In this document: piece by piece, positions 1 through 14,511 of the stretch
Position numbering within the stretch: the stretch's first letter is position 1
Layout of the letters: each line of letters begins with the position of its first letter
Source: Babylonia areolata
Lineage: Eukaryota > Mollusca > Gastropoda > Neogastropoda > Buccinidae
Assembly (NCBI RefSeq): GCF_041734735.1
Contig: NC_134878.1
Coordinates: 36,607,729 to 36,671,728 of the forward strand
DNA: 64,000 bases
Direction: 5' to 3'
The notes under the pieces: model-generated
What the model saw: the letters and a program-made list of their open reading frames with translations, nothing else
The model's database searches: none
What the model was told of the DNA's origin: nothing
Program-made: the position numbers and the translations under genes

Positions 1-3000
1 CCCACTCCACTATCCTTTTATTCCACCCAATCTACACTCCTTCCTTCCCACCCCTTCTACAGGCCTTCCTTTCCACCATTTCTACAGTCCTTCATTTTGA
101 CGTATTCTCAGACTTCCCTATACACTCCTTTCTTTCTACTCCCTCTACACTCCTTCCTCCCAACACCCTTTCCACTTCCATTTCCACCACCTCTACACTC
201 CTTCCTTTCTACCCGCTGAACAGTCCTTCCTTTCTACCCCCTCTACAACTCCCTTTCCACCTCCTCTACATTCCTTCCTTTCTACTCCCTCTACACTCCT
301 TCCTGTGAACACCCTCTACATTTCCGTTTCCACCCGTCTACACTGCTTCCTTTCTACCCAGGCCACTATCCTTCCATTTCAACTACTCTATACTCATTCC
401 TTTCCACCCCTTGAACAGTCCTTCATTTTGAACTCCTCTACACGTCCCTTTCCACCTCCTCTACACTCCTTCCTTTCTATCTCCCTCTACACTCCTTCCT
501 ACCAACACCCTCTACACTTCCCTTTTCACCCCCATACACTGCTTCCTTTCTACCCTCTTCACTATCCTTCCTTTCCACCCCCTCTACATGCTTTCCTTTC
601 TACCCGATCAACAGTCCTTCCTTTCTATCCCCTCTAGACCTCCCTTTCCACCTCCTCTACACTCCTTCCTTTCTACCCGGTCAGCAGTCCTTCATTTCTA
701 TCCCCTCTACAATTCCATTTCCACATCCTCTACACTCTTTCCTTTCTACTCCCTCTAGACTCCTTCCTGCCAACACCCTCTACACTTCCCTTCCCACAAC
801 TCTACACTGCTTCCTTACTACCAAGTCCACTATCTTTCCAATCCATGTCATCTACACTCACTCCTTTCCACACCTTCTGCAAGCCTTCCTTTTCACCTCC
901 TCTACACGTCCAACACCCTCTACACTTCTCTTTCCACCCCCTCTACACTCCCTCCTTTCTAACCGCTCAACAGTCCGTCCGTTCTGCCCCTTCTATAACT
1001 CCCATTCTTCCTCCTCTACACTCCTTCCTTTCTACTCCCTCTACACGCCTTCCTGCCAACACCTTCAACCCTTTTTACCCCCTCTGCAATTCTTCCTTTC
1101 TACCCACTACACTGTCATTTTTTTCCACCCAATCTACACTCCTTCCTTTCCACCCTTTATGGAGTCCTTCCTTTCCACCCTCTACACTTCCCTTTCCACC
1201 CCCTCTACACTCCTTCCTTTCTACCCGCTCAACAGTCCTTCCTTTCTACCCCCTCTACACTCCTTCCTGCCAATACCCTTTACACATACGTTTCCACCCC
1301 TCTACACCGCTTCCTTTCTACCCAGTCCACTGTCCTTCCATTCCACCCCATCTACACTCATTCCTTTCCACCCCTTCTATAGTCCTTCCTTTTGAACTCC
1401 TCTGCACGACCCTTTCCACCTCCTCTACTCTCCTTCCTTTCTACTCCCTTTGCACTCCTTCCTTCCAACTCCCTCTACACTTCCCTTTTCACCCCCCCTA
1501 CACTGCTTCCTTTCTACCCTCTCCACTATCCTTCCTTTCTATCCCATCTACAGTCCTTCATTTTGACCTCCTCTACACTTCCCTTTCCACCACCTCTACA
1601 CTCCTTCCTTTCCACGCCCTCTACACTCCTTCCTTTCTAGCTCATCAAGACTCCTTCCTTCCTACCCCCTCTACAACTCCCTTTCCACCTCCTCTACACT
1701 CCGTCCTTTCTACACCCTCTACACTCCTTCCTGCCAACACCCTCTATACTTCCCTTTCCACACCTTTACATTGCTTCCTTTCTACCCAGACCACTATCCT
1801 TCCATTCAACCCAATCTGCACTCATTCCTTTCCACCCCTTCTACAGTCCTTCCTTTTGAACTCCTGTACACGTCCCTTTCCACCTCCTCTACCCTCCTTC
1901 CTTTCTACTCCCTCTACACTCCTTCCTGCCAAAACCTTCTACACTTCCGTTTCCAACCCTCTTCACTGCCTCCTTTCTACCCAGTCCACTATCCTTCCAT
2001 TCCACCTCATGTACACTCATTTATTTCCACCCCTTCTACAGTCCTTCCTTTTGAACTCCTCTACACGTCCCTTTCCACCTCCTCTACACTCCTTCCTTTC
2101 TACTCCCTCTACACTCCTTCCTGTAAACACCTTCTACACTTCCCTTTTCACCCCCTCTACAATGCTTTCTTTCTACCCACTCCAATGTCCTTCCTTTCCA
2201 TCCCATCTACACTCCTTCCTTTCCACCCATTCTAGTCCTTCCTTTGACCTCCTCTACACTTCCCTTTCCACAACCTCTACACTCTTCCCTTTCTACTCTC
2301 TCTACAGTCCTTCCTGCTAGCACCCTCTACACTTCCCATTCCACCCCCTCTACACTCCTTCCTTTCAACATGGCCAACAGTCCTTCGTTTCTATCCCCAA
2401 TACAACTCCATTTCCACCTCCTCTACACACATTCCCTTCTACTCCCTATACACTCCTTCCTGGCAACACCCTCTACACTTCCGTTTCCACCCCATCTACA
2501 CTCATTCCTTTCTACCACTTCTACAGTCCTTCCTATTGACCTCCTGTACACGTCACTTTCCATCTCCTCTACACTCCTTCCTTTCTACTCCCTGTACACT
2601 CCTTCCTGCCAAGGCCTTTTACACTTCCCCTTTCATCCCCTCACAATGCTTCCTTTCTACCCACTCCACTATCCTTCCTCTCAACCCCATCTACACTCCT
2701 TCCTTTCCACCTCTCCTACAGTCCTTTCTTTTGACCGCCTCTACACTTCGCTTTCCTCACATCTACACTCCTTCCTTTCTACTCCCTCTACACCTCTTCC
2801 TGCCAACACCCTCTACACTTCCCTTTCCACCCCACTACACTCTTTCCTATCTACTCTCTCCACTATCCTTCCTTCCCACCCCATCTACACTCACTCCTTT
2901 CCACCCCTTCTATAGTACTTCCTTTTGACCTCCTGTACACGTGCCCTTCCACCTCCACTACACTTCTTCCTTTCCACCCATTCTACAGTCCTTCCTATTG

Positions 3001-6000
3001 ACCACCTCTAGACTTCCCTTTCTGCCACCTCTACACTCTTTCTACTCCTTTTTGACCACCTCTACAACTCCCTTTCGACCTCCTCTCCTCTCCTTCGTTT
3101 CTAGTCCCTCTACACTCCTTCCTGCCAACACCCTCTACTCTTCCCTTTCCACCACCTCTGCTCTGCTTCCTTTCTACCCTCTCCACTATCCTTCCTTTCC
3201 ACCCCATCTACACTCATTCCTTTCCACACCTTCTATAGTCCTTCCTTTTGACCACCTCTACATTTCCCTTTCCACAACCTCTACACTCCTTTTCTACTCC
3301 CTCTACACTCCTTCCTGCCAACATCCTCTACAATTCCCTTTCCACCCCCTCTACACTCCTTCCTTTCTGCCCGCTCAACAGTCCTTCCTTTCTACCCCCT
3401 CTACAACCCGTTTCCATCTCCTGTACACTCCTTCCTTTCTACTTCCTCTACACTCCTTCCTGCCAACACCCTCTACACTTCCGTTTCCACCTCTCTACAC
3501 GGCTTTCTTCCGACCGTGTCCACTATCCTTCCATTCCACCCCATCTGCACTCATCCCTTTCCACCACTTCTACAGTCCTTCCTTTTGACCTGTCCCCGTA
3601 ACTTTCCATCTCCTCTACACTCCTTCCTTTCTTCTCCCACTACACTCCTTCCTGCCATCACCTTCTACTCTTCCCTTTTCACCGCCTCTACAAAGCTTCC
3701 TTTCTACCCACTCCACTATCCTTCCTTTCCACCCGATCGACTATCCTTCCTTTCTACCCCCTCTACAACTCCCTTTCCACCTGTACACTCCTTCTTTTCT
3801 ACTCCCTCTACACTCCTTCCTATCACCACTCTCTGCACTTCACTTTCCACCCCCTCTACACTGTTTCCTTTCTACACTCTCCACTATCCTTCCTTTCCAC
3901 CCCTTCTACAGTCCTTCGTTTTGACCTCCTCTACACTTCCCTTTCCACCACATCTATACTCCTTCCCTTTTACTCCCTCTACACTCCTTCCTGCCAACAC
4001 CCTGTACATTTCCCTTTCCACCCCCTCTACATGCCTTCCTTTCTACCCAATCGACAGTCCTTCCTTTCTACCCTCTATAACTCCCTTTCCACCTCCTTTA
4101 CACTCCTTCCTTTCTACTCCCTCTACACTCCTTCCTGCCAACACACTCTACACTTCCCTTTCAACCCCGTCTGTACTGTTTCCTTTCTACCGTCTACACT
4201 ATCCTGCCTTTCCACCTCATCTACACTCCTTTCTTTCCACCCCTTCTGCAGTCCTTCTTTTTGACCTCATCTACACGTCCCCTTCCACCTCCACTACACT
4301 CCTACCTTTCCACCCTTCTACAGTCCTTCCTTTTGACCACCTCTAGACTTCCCTTTCCACCACCTCTACACTCCTTCCTTTCTACTGCCGCTACACTCCT
4401 TCCTCGAAACACCCTCTAAACTTCCCTTCCTACCCCTTCTACACTCCTTTCTTTCTACCCTCTCAACAGTCATTCCTTTCTACCTCCTCTACTCTTCCAT
4501 TTCGACCACCTCTACAATGCTTCCATACTACTCAATCTACACTCCTACCTGCCAACTCCCACTACACTTCCGTTTCCACCCCTCTACACTGCCTCCTTTC
4601 TACCCAGTCCACTATCCGTCCATTCCACCCCGTCTACACTCATTCCTTTCCAACCCTTCTACAGTCCTTCCTTTTGACCTCCTCTACAATTCCCTTTCCA
4701 CCCCCTCTACCAGCCTTCCTTTCTTCCCGATCAACAGTCCTTTCTTTCTACCCCCTCCACAACACCCTTTCCACCTCCTCTAATCTCCTTTTCTACTCCC
4801 TCTACACTCCTTCCTACCACCACCTTCTACACTCCCCTTCCCACCCCCTCTACACTGTTTCCTTTCTACCCTCTCCTCTATCCTTCCTTTCCACCCCTTC
4901 TACAGTCCTTCCTTTGACCTCCTCTACACTTCCCTTTCCACCTCCTCTAAACTCCTTCCTTTCTACTCCTTCTAAACTCCTACCTGCCAACACCCTCTAC
5001 ACTTCCCTTTCCACCTCCTCTACACAGTTTCCTTTCTACCCTCTCCATTATCGTTCCTTTCCACCCCATCCACATGTCATCCTTTCCACCCCATCTACAG
5101 TCCTTCCTTTTGACCTCCTCTGCAATTCCCTTTCCACCCCCTCTACACGCCTTCCTTTGTACCAGATCGACAGTCCTATCTTTCTACCACCTCTACAACA
5201 CCCTTTCAACCACTTCTACACTCCTTCCATTCTACTCCCTCTACACTCCTTCCTGCCAACACCCTCTACACTTCCCTTTTCACCCCTCTACACTGCTTCC
5301 TTTCTACCATCTGCACTATCCTTCCTTTCCACCCCTTCTACAGTCCTTCCTTTTTACCTCCTCTACACGTCCCCTTCCATCTCCACTACACTCCTTACTT
5401 TCCACCCCTTCTACAGTTCTTACTTTCTACCTTCACTACATTTCCCTTTCCACCACCTCTATACTCCTTCCTTACTACTCCCTCTACACTCCTCTACACT
5501 TCCCTTTACACCACCTCTGCATGCCTTCCTTTCCCCCCGATCAACAGTACCCCCTCTACACTTCCCTTTCCACCTCATCTACACTCCTTCCTTTCTACTC
5601 CCTCTACACTCCTTCCTGCCATAACCCTCTACACTTCCCTTTCCATCCCCTCTACGCAGTTTCTTTTCTACCCTCTCCACCATCCTTCCTTTCCACCCCA
5701 TCATCACGCCTTCCTTTCCATCCCTTCAACAGTCCTTCCTTTTGACCTCCTCTACAATTCACTTTCCACCACGTCTACACTCCTTCCTTTCTACTCCCTC
5801 TACACTCCTTCCTGCCAAAACCCCCAACACTTCCCTTTTCACCCCCTCTACATTCCTTCCTTTCTGCCCGCTCAATAGTCCTTCCTGTCTACCCCCTCTA
5901 CAACTCTCTTTCCGCCTCCTCTAGACTCCTTCCTTTCTACTTCCTCTACACTTCTTCCTGCCAACACCCTCTACACCTCCGTTTCCACCCCTCTACACGG

Positions 6001-8559
6001 CATCCTTTCTACCCTCACCACTATCCTTCCTTTCCACCCTATCTACATTCCTTCCTTTCCACCCTTTCTACAGTCCTTCCTTTTGAACTTCTCTACACTT
6101 CCCTTTCCACCACATCTACACTCCTTACTTTCTACTCCCTCTACACTCCTTCCTGCCAACACCCTCTGCACTTCCCTTTCCACCGCCTCTACACGCCTTC
6201 CTTTCTACCCCTCTACAACTCCCTTTCCACATCATCTAAACTCCTTCCTTTCTACTCCCTCTACACTCCTTCCTGCCAACACCCTCTACACTTCCCTTTC
6301 CAACCCCCCTACACGCCTTCCTTTCTACATGATCGACAGTCCTTCCTTTCTACCCGTCTACAACTCCCTTTCCACCTCCTCTACACTCCTTCCCACCAAC
6401 ACCCTCTACACTTCCCTTTCCACCCCCTCTACACTCCTTCCTTTCTGCCCGCTCAATAGTCCTTCCTTTCTACACCCTCCAGAAATCCCTTTCTACCTCC
6501 TCTACACTCCTTCCTTTCTCCTCCCTCTACACTCCTTCCTTCCAACACCCTCTACAATCCACTTTCCACACCCTCTACAAGCCTTCTTTTCTACCCGATC
6601 GACAGTCCTTCCTTTCTACCCTCTCTACAACTCCTTTTCCACCACCCCTACACTCCTTCCTTTCTACTCCCTCTACACTCCTTTCTACCCTCTCCTCTAT
6701 CCTTCCTTTCCAACCCATCTACACTCCTTCCTTTCCACCCTGTCTACAGTCCTTCCTTTTGAAATCCTCTACACTTTCTTTTCAACCACCTCTACACTCC
6801 TTCCTTAAAACTAACCTCTACACTCCTTCCTGCCAACACCCTGTACACTTCCCTTTCCACCATCTCTACACTCCTTCATTTCTATCCATTCAACAATCCT
6901 TACTTTCTATCCCCTCTACATCTCCCTTTCCACCTCCTCTACACTCCTCCCTTTCTACTCATCTCTACACTACTTCCTGCCAACACCCTCTACACTTCCC
7001 TTTGCACCCCCTCTCCTTCATTTCTACCCTCTGCACTATCCTTTCTTTCCACCGCATCTACACTCATTCCTTTCCGTCTCATCTACAGTCCTCATTCTGA
7101 CATCCTCTACACTTCCCTTTCCACCTTCTCTACACTCCTTCTTTTCTACTCCCTCTACACTCCTTCCTGTCAACACACTCTACACTTCCCTTTCCACTCC
7201 CTCTACACTGCTTCCTTTCTACCCTCTCCACTATACTTCCTTTCCACCCCATCTTAACTCCTTCCTTTCCAACCCTTCTACAGTCTTTCCTTTTGACCTC
7301 CTCTACACTTCCCTTCCCACCTCCTGTACACTCCTTCCTTTCAATTCCCTCTACACTCCTTCCTCCGAGCACCCTCTACACTTCCCTTTCCATCCCCTCT
7401 ACACTCTTTCCTTTCTACTCCCTCTAAACTCCTTCTGACAACACCCTCGACACTTCCTTTTCAACGCCCTTTACACTGCTTCCTTTCTACCCTCTCTACT
7501 GTCCTTCCTTTTCACCACATCTACACTCATTCCTTTCCACCCCTTCTACAGTCCTACGTTTTTACCACATCTACAACTCCCTTTCCACCTCCGCTACACT
7601 CCTTCCTTCCTACTTCCTCTACACTCCTTCCTGCCAACACCCTCTACACTTCCTTTTCCACCCCCTCTACACTGCTTCCTTTCTACCGTCTCCACTACCC
7701 TTCCTTTCCACCCCATCTACACACCCTCCTTTCTATCCCTTCTACAGTCCTTCCTTTTGACCGCCCCTACACTTCCCTTTCAACCCCCGCTACACTCCTT
7801 CCTTACTACTCCGTCTACACTCCTTCCTGCCAACACCTTCTACACATCCCTTTCCAGCCGATCTACAGTCCTTTCTTTCTACCCGATCAACATTCCTTCC
7901 TTTCTACCGCCTCTACCACTCCCTTTCCACCTCTACACTCCATCCTTTCTACTCCCTCTACACTCCTTTCTGCCAACACCCTCTACGCTTCCCTTTCCAC
8001 CCCCTCTACACTGCTTCCTTTCTACCCTCTCCACTATCCTTCCTTTCCACCCCCTATATACTCCTTCCTTTCCACCCATTCTTCACTCCTACCTCTTGAC
8101 GTCCACTACACTTCCCATTCCACCATCTCTACTCTCCTTCCTTTCTACTCCCTATACACTCCTTCCAGCCAACACCCACTACACTTCCCTTTCCACCCCC
8201 TCTGCAATCCTTCCTTTCCATCCTCTACAACACCCTTTCCAGCACCTCTAAACTCCTTCCTTTCTACTCCCTCTACATTCCTTCCTGCCAAAACCCTCTA
8301 CACTTCAATTTTCACCACTTCTACACTGCTTTCTTTCTACACTCTCCACTGTCCTTCCTTTCCACACCATCTACACTCCTTTCTTTCTATCCATTCTATA
8401 CAGTCCTTCCTTTTGACCTCCTCTGCACTTTACTTTCCACCCCCTCTACACTCCTTCCCTTCTACCCGCCCAACAGTCCTTTCTTTCTACCCACTCTACA
8501 ACTCCCTTTCCACCACCTGTACACTCCTTCCTTTCTAATCCCTCTACTCTCCTTCCTGC

Positions 8560-9123
8560 CAACACCCTCTACACTTCCCTTTCCACCCCCTCTACACTCC
8601 TTCCTTTCTACCCGCTCAACAGTCCTTCCTTTCTAGCGACTCTACAACTCCCTTTCCACCTCCTCTACCCTCTTTCCTTTCTACTCCCTCAACACTCCCT
8701 CCTGTCAACACCATCTACACTTCCCTTTCCACCCCCTCTACACTCCTTCATTTCTACCCTCTCCACTATCCTTCCCCCCTCATTTCTACCGTCTCCACTA
8801 TCCTTTTTTCCACACCTTCTACAGACCTACCTTTTGACTTCTTCTTCACTTCCCTTTCCACCACCTCTACACTCCTTCCTTTCTACTCCCTCTACACTCC
8901 TTCCTATCAACATGCTCTACACTTCCATATCCACCCCCTCTACACTCCTTCCTTTCTACCCGCTCAACAGTCCATCCTTTCTAGCGACTCTACAACTCCC
9001 TTTCCACCTCCTCTACCCTCTTTCCTTTCTAGTCCCTCAACACTCCCTCCTGTCAACACCATCTACACTTCCCTTTCCACCCCCTCTACACTCCTTCATT
9101 TCTACCCTCTCCACTATTCTTCC
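8560..9123 (+). repeat. Local segmental duplication inside satellite (offset about 348 bp)
   Basis: About 215 bp at 8560-8775 recurs at 8908-9123 with shared rare variants, for example CTAGCGACTCTACAACTCC at 8633 and 8981 and CTCAACACTCCCTCCTGTC in both. The match is much closer than between random higher-order repeats, so this is a relatively recent local copy event. Confidence 0.7.
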
Positions 9124-10117
9124 TTTCCATCCCATCTACACTCCTTGCTTTCCATCCCTTCTACAGTCCTTCATTTTGAACTCCCCTACACTTCCCTTTC
9201 CACTCCCGGTACACTCCTTCATTTCTACTCCGTCTACACTCCTTCCTGCCAACACCCTCTACACTTCCCTTACCACTGGATCTACACTCCTTTCTTTCTA
9301 CCCGCTCAACATTCCTTTCTTACTACCGCCTCTACAACTCCCTTTCCACCTCCTCTACACTCCTTCTTTTCCACACTCTCTACTTTCCTTAGTTTCGATC
9401 CGCTCAACAGTATTCCTTTCTACCCCCTCCACAACTCCCTTTCCACCTCCTCTACTCTCCTTCCTTTCTACTCCCTCTACACTCCTTCCTGCCAACACCC
9501 TCTACACTTCCCTTTCCACCCCCTCTACACTGCTTCCTCTCTACACTCTCCACTATCCTTCCTTTTCACCCCATCTACACTCCTTCCTTTCCACCCCTTC
9601 TACATTCCATCGTTTCTACCCTCTCTACAACTCTACACTCCTTCCTTTCTACTCCGTCTTCAATCCTTCCTGCGAAACCCATCAACGCTTCCCTTTCCAC
9701 CCCCTCTACACTGCTTCCTTTCTACCCTCTCCACTATCCTTCCTTTCCATCCCATCTACACTCCTACCTTTCCACCCCTTCTACAGTCCTACCTTTTGAC
9801 CTCCACTACACTTCCCTTTCCAACACCTCTGCACTCCTTTCTTTCTACGCCCTCTACACCCCTTCCTACCAACACCCTCTACACTTCCCTTTCAACGCAC
9901 TCAAAACTGTTTCCTTTCTACCCTCTTTACTGTCGTTCCATTACACCCCCTCTACAATCCTTCCTTGTACCCGCTCAGTAGTCCTTCCTTTTGACCTTCG
10001 TTATGAACGCCCTCTGCACTGCTTCATTTCTACCCTCTCCACAATTCTTCCTTTCAAACACCTTCTACAGTTCTTCCTTTTGTCTTCCTCTACACTTCCC
10101 TTTCCGCCACATCTACA

Positions 10118-10128
10118 CCCCCCCCCCC
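10118..10128 (+). repeat. Poly-C run (C11)
   Basis: Homopolymer of 11 C inside the satellite, after ATCTACA. Unlike the other C runs in this window it does not sit at the boundary after the TTCCAC monomer. Confidence 0.9.
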
Positions 10129-10984
10129 TTTCTACTCCCTCTACCCTCCTTCCTGCCAACACCCTCTACACTTCCCTTTCCACACCATCTACAATTCTTT
10201 CTTTCTACTCCGTCTACACTCCTTCCTGCCAACACCCTCTACATTTCCCTTACCACCCGATCTACACTCCTTTCTTTCTACCCGCTGAACATTCCTTTCT
10301 TTCTACCGCCTCAGCAACTCCCTTTCCACCTCCTCTACACTCCTTCCTTTCTACTCCCTCTACACTCCTTCCTTCGAACACCCTCTACACTTCCCTTTCC
10401 ACCCCCTCTACACTGCTTCCTCTCTACACTCTCCCCTATCCTTCCTTTTCACCCCATCTACACTCCTTCCCTTCCACCCCTTCTTCATTCCATAGTTTCT
10501 GCCCTCTCTACAACTCCCTTTCCACCCCCTCTACACTGCTTCCTTTCTACCCTCTCCACTATCCTTCCTTTCCAACCCTTCTACAGTCCTAACTTTTGAT
10601 TTCCACTACACTTCCCTTTCCACCACCTCTACACTCCTTCCTGTCTACGCCCTCTACACTCCTTCCTGCCAACACCCTCTACACTACCCTTTCAACGCAC
10701 TCAAAACTGTTTTCTTTCTACCCTCTTTACTGTCGTTCATTAACACCCCCTCTACAATCCTTCCTTTGTACCCGCTCAATAGTCCTACCTTTTGACCTTC
10801 ACGAAACTTTCCTTTCCACCACGTCTTGACTCCTTCCTTTCTACTCCCTCTACACTCCTTCCTGCCAACACCCTCTACACTTCGTTTTCAACGCCCTCTC
10901 CACTATTCTTTCTTTCAACCCTTCTAGAGTTCTTCCTTTTGACTTCCTCTACACTTCCCTTTCCGCCACCTCTACACTCCTCCC

Positions 10985-11225
10985 TTTTTACTCCCTCTAC
11001 ACTCCTTCCTGCCAACACCCTCTACACTTCCCTTTCCACCCCCTCTACACTCCTTCCTTTCTACTCCCTCTACACTCCTTCCTGCCAACACCCTCTACAC
11101 TTCCCGTTCCACCCCCTCTACACTCCTTCTTTCTACTCCCTCTACATTCCTTCCTGCCAACACCCTCTACACTTCCCTTTCCACCCCTCTACACTGCTTC
11201 CTTTCTACTCCCTCTACACTCTTTC
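10985..11225 (+). repeat. Pure 73 bp trimer run within satellite
   Basis: Three successive copies of the 25+25+23 trimer follow each other here (monomer ends TTTCTAC, GCCAAC, TTCCAC) without the extra monomers found elsewhere. This exposes the 73 bp trimer as the basic building block of the 146 bp form and part of the 196 bp form. Confidence 0.75.
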
Positions 11226-14200
11226 CTGCCAACACCCTTTACAGTTCCGTTTCCACCCCTCTACACTGCTTCCTTTCTACCCTGTCCACTATCATCCCAT
11301 TCCACCCGATCTACACTTATTCCTTTCCACTCCTTCATCAAGACTTCCTTTTGACCTCCTCCTCTAAACGTCCCTTTCAACCTCTTCTACACTTCTTCCT
11401 TTCTATTCCCTCTACACTCCTTCCTTTCTACCCGCTCAACAGTCCTTCCTTTCTAACCCCTCTACAACTCCCTTTCCACCTCCCCTACAATCCTTCCTTT
11501 CTCCTCCCTCTACACTAGTTCCTGTCAAAACACTCTAAACTTCCGTTACCACCCCTCTACACTGCTTTCTTTCTACCCAGTCCACTATCCTTCCATTCCA
11601 CCCCATCTACACTCATTCCTTTCCACCACTTCTACAGTCCTTACTTTGACCACCTCTACACTTTGCTATCCACCATCTCTACACTCCTTCCTTTCTACTC
11701 CCTCTACACTCCTTCCTGCCAAGACCCTCTACACTTCCCTTTCCACCCCCTCTACACTCTTTCCTTTCTACCCTATCCACTATCCTTCCTTTCCACCCCT
11801 TCTACACTCCTTTCTTTCCAAACAATCTACAGTCCATCCTTTTGACCTCCTCAACACTTCCCTTTCTGCCATATCTACACTCCTTTCTTTCTACTCCCTC
11901 TACACTCCTTCCTGTGAATGCCCTCTACACTTCCATTTCGACTCCCTCTACATTCTTTCCTTTCTACCCACTCAACAGTCCATCCTTTCTACACCATCTA
12001 CAACTCCCTTTCCACCACCTCTACACTCCTTCCTTTCTACTCCCTCTACACTCTTTCCTGCGAACACCCTCTACACTATTTCCTTTCTTTCCAGACCACT
12101 ATCCTTCCATTCCATCCGTTCTACACTCATTCCTTTCCACCCTTTCTACAATCCTTCTTTTTGAACTCATGTACACATCCCTTTCCACCTCCTCAGCACT
12201 CCTTCCTTTCTACTCCCTCTGCACTCCTTCCTGCCAACCCCCTCTAGACTTCCCTTTCCACCCCCACTACACTGTTTCCCTTCCACCCACTCCACTATCC
12301 TTCTTTTCAACCCCATCTACACTCCTTCCTTTCCACCCGTTCCACAGTCCTTCCTTTTGACCTACTCTATACTTTCCTTTCCACCACATCTACACTCCTT
12401 CCTTTCTGCCCGCTCAATAGTCCTTCCTTTCTACACCATCTACAAGTCCCTTTCGACCTCCTCTATAGTCCTTCCTTTCTACTCCCTCTACACTCCTTCC
12501 TGCCAACACCTTCTACACTTCCCTTTTCAACCCCTCTACAATGCTTCCTTTCTACCCACTCTACTCTCCTTCCTTTCCACCCCATCTACACTCCTACCTT
12601 TCCACCCCTTCTACAGTCCTTCCTTTGAACTCTTCTACACTTCCCTTTCCACCACTTCTACACTCCTCCCTTTCTACTCCCTGTACACTCATTCCTGCCA
12701 ACACCCTCTACACTTCCCTTTTCACGCCTTCTACACTCCTTCCTTTCTACCCGCTCATCAGTCCTTCCTTTCTACCCCCTCTGCAACTCCCTTTCCACAT
12801 CCTCTACAATCCTTCCTTTCTACTTCATCTACGCTCCTTCCTGTCACCCTCTACACTTTTGTTTCCACCCCTCTACACTGCTTCCATTCTACCCAGTCCA
12901 CTATCCTTCCATGCCACCCCATCTACACTCATTCCTTTCCACCCCTTCTACAGTCCTTCCTTTTGAACTCCTCTACACGTCCCTTTCGACATCCTCTACA
13001 CTTCTTCCTTTCTAGTCCCTCCACACTCCTTCCTCCCAACACCCTCTACAGTTCCGTTTTCACCCGACCCTACACTGCTTCCTTTCTCCCCTCTCCACTA
13101 TCCTTATTTCCACCACATCTGCACTGCTTGCTTTCGTCCCCTTCTACAGTCCTTCCTTTCGACTTACTCTACACTTCCCTTTCCACCTCCTCTACACTCC
13201 TTCCTTACTACTCCGTCTACACACCTTCCTGCCAACTCCCTCGACACTTCCCTTTCCACCCACTCTGCGAGCCTTCCTTTCTACCCGATCATCAGTCCTT
13301 CCTTTCTACCCCCTCTACACTTCCCTTTCGACGTCCTCTACATTCCTTCTTTTCTACTGCCTGTACACTCCTTCCTGCCAACACCCTCTACAATTCCCTT
13401 TCCACCCCGTCTACACTCCTTCCTTTCTATTCCCTCTACACTCTTTCCTGCCAACACACTCTAAACTTCCTTTTCCACCGAGGTACACTCCTTCCTTTCT
13501 ACACTGTCCACTAACATTCCATTCCACCCGATCTACACTTGTACCTTTCCACCCCTTCTATAAGACTTCCTTTTGACCTCCTCTACACGTCCCTTTCCAC
13601 CTCCTGTACACTCCTTCCTTTCTAGTCCCTCTACACTCCTTCCTGTGAACACCCTCTACACTTACGTTTCCAACCCTCTACACTGCTTCCTCTCTACCCA
13701 GTCCACTATCTTTCCTTTCCACCCCCTCTACACTCATTCCTTTCCACCCCTTCTACAATCCTTCCTTTTGAACTCCTCTACACGTCCCTTTCAACCTCCT
13801 CTACCCTCCTTCCTTTCTACTCCCTCTACACTCCTTTATGCCAACACCCTCTACACTTCCCCTTCAAACCTCTCTACACTCCTTCCTTTCTACCCGCTGA
13901 ACAGTCCTTCCTTTCTAGTCCCTCTAAACTCTTTCCTGGCAACACCCTCTACACTTCCGTTTCCACCCCTCTACACTGCTTCCTTTCTACCCTGTCCACT
14001 ATCATTCCATTCCACTCCATTTACACTCATTCCTTTACACCCCTTCCACAACACTACCTTTTGACCTCATCTACACGTCCTTTCCACCTCATCTACACTC
14101 CTTCCTTTCTACTCCCTCTACACTCCTTCCAGCCAACACCTTCTACACTTCCCTTTTCACTCCCTCTACAGTGCTTCCTTTCTACCAACTCCACTATCCT

Positions 14201-14499
14201 TCCTTTCCACCCCATCTATACTCCTTCCTTTCCACCTTTTCTACAGTCCTTCCTTTTGACCTACTCTAGACTTTCCTTTTCACCACCTCTACACTCCTTC
14301 CTTTCTACTCCGTCTACACTCCTTCCTGCCAATACCCTCTACATGTCCCTTTCCTCCCAATCTACATTCCTTCCTTTCTAGCCGATGGACAGTCCTTCCT
14401 TTGTACCGCCACCACAACTGCCATTCCTCCTCCTCTACCCTCCTTTTCTACTCCCTCTACATTCCTTTCTGCCAACACCCACTACACTTCCCTTTTAAA

Positions 14500-14511
14500 C
14501 CCCCCCCCCCC
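14500..14511 (+). repeat. Poly-C run (C12) at monomer boundary
   Basis: Twelve C between the CACTTCCCTTTT monomer and the following CACACTGCTTCC monomer. Confidence 0.9.

Noticed and set aside
845-2320. Long plus-strand open frames rich in Pro, Ser, Thr, Leu and Phe throughout the satellite
   Set aside because: Stop codons need purines that are rare on this strand. Equivalent frames occur in all three phases, and the repeat lengths (73, 146, 196) are not multiples of three, so the frame rotates. No signal of selection for coding.
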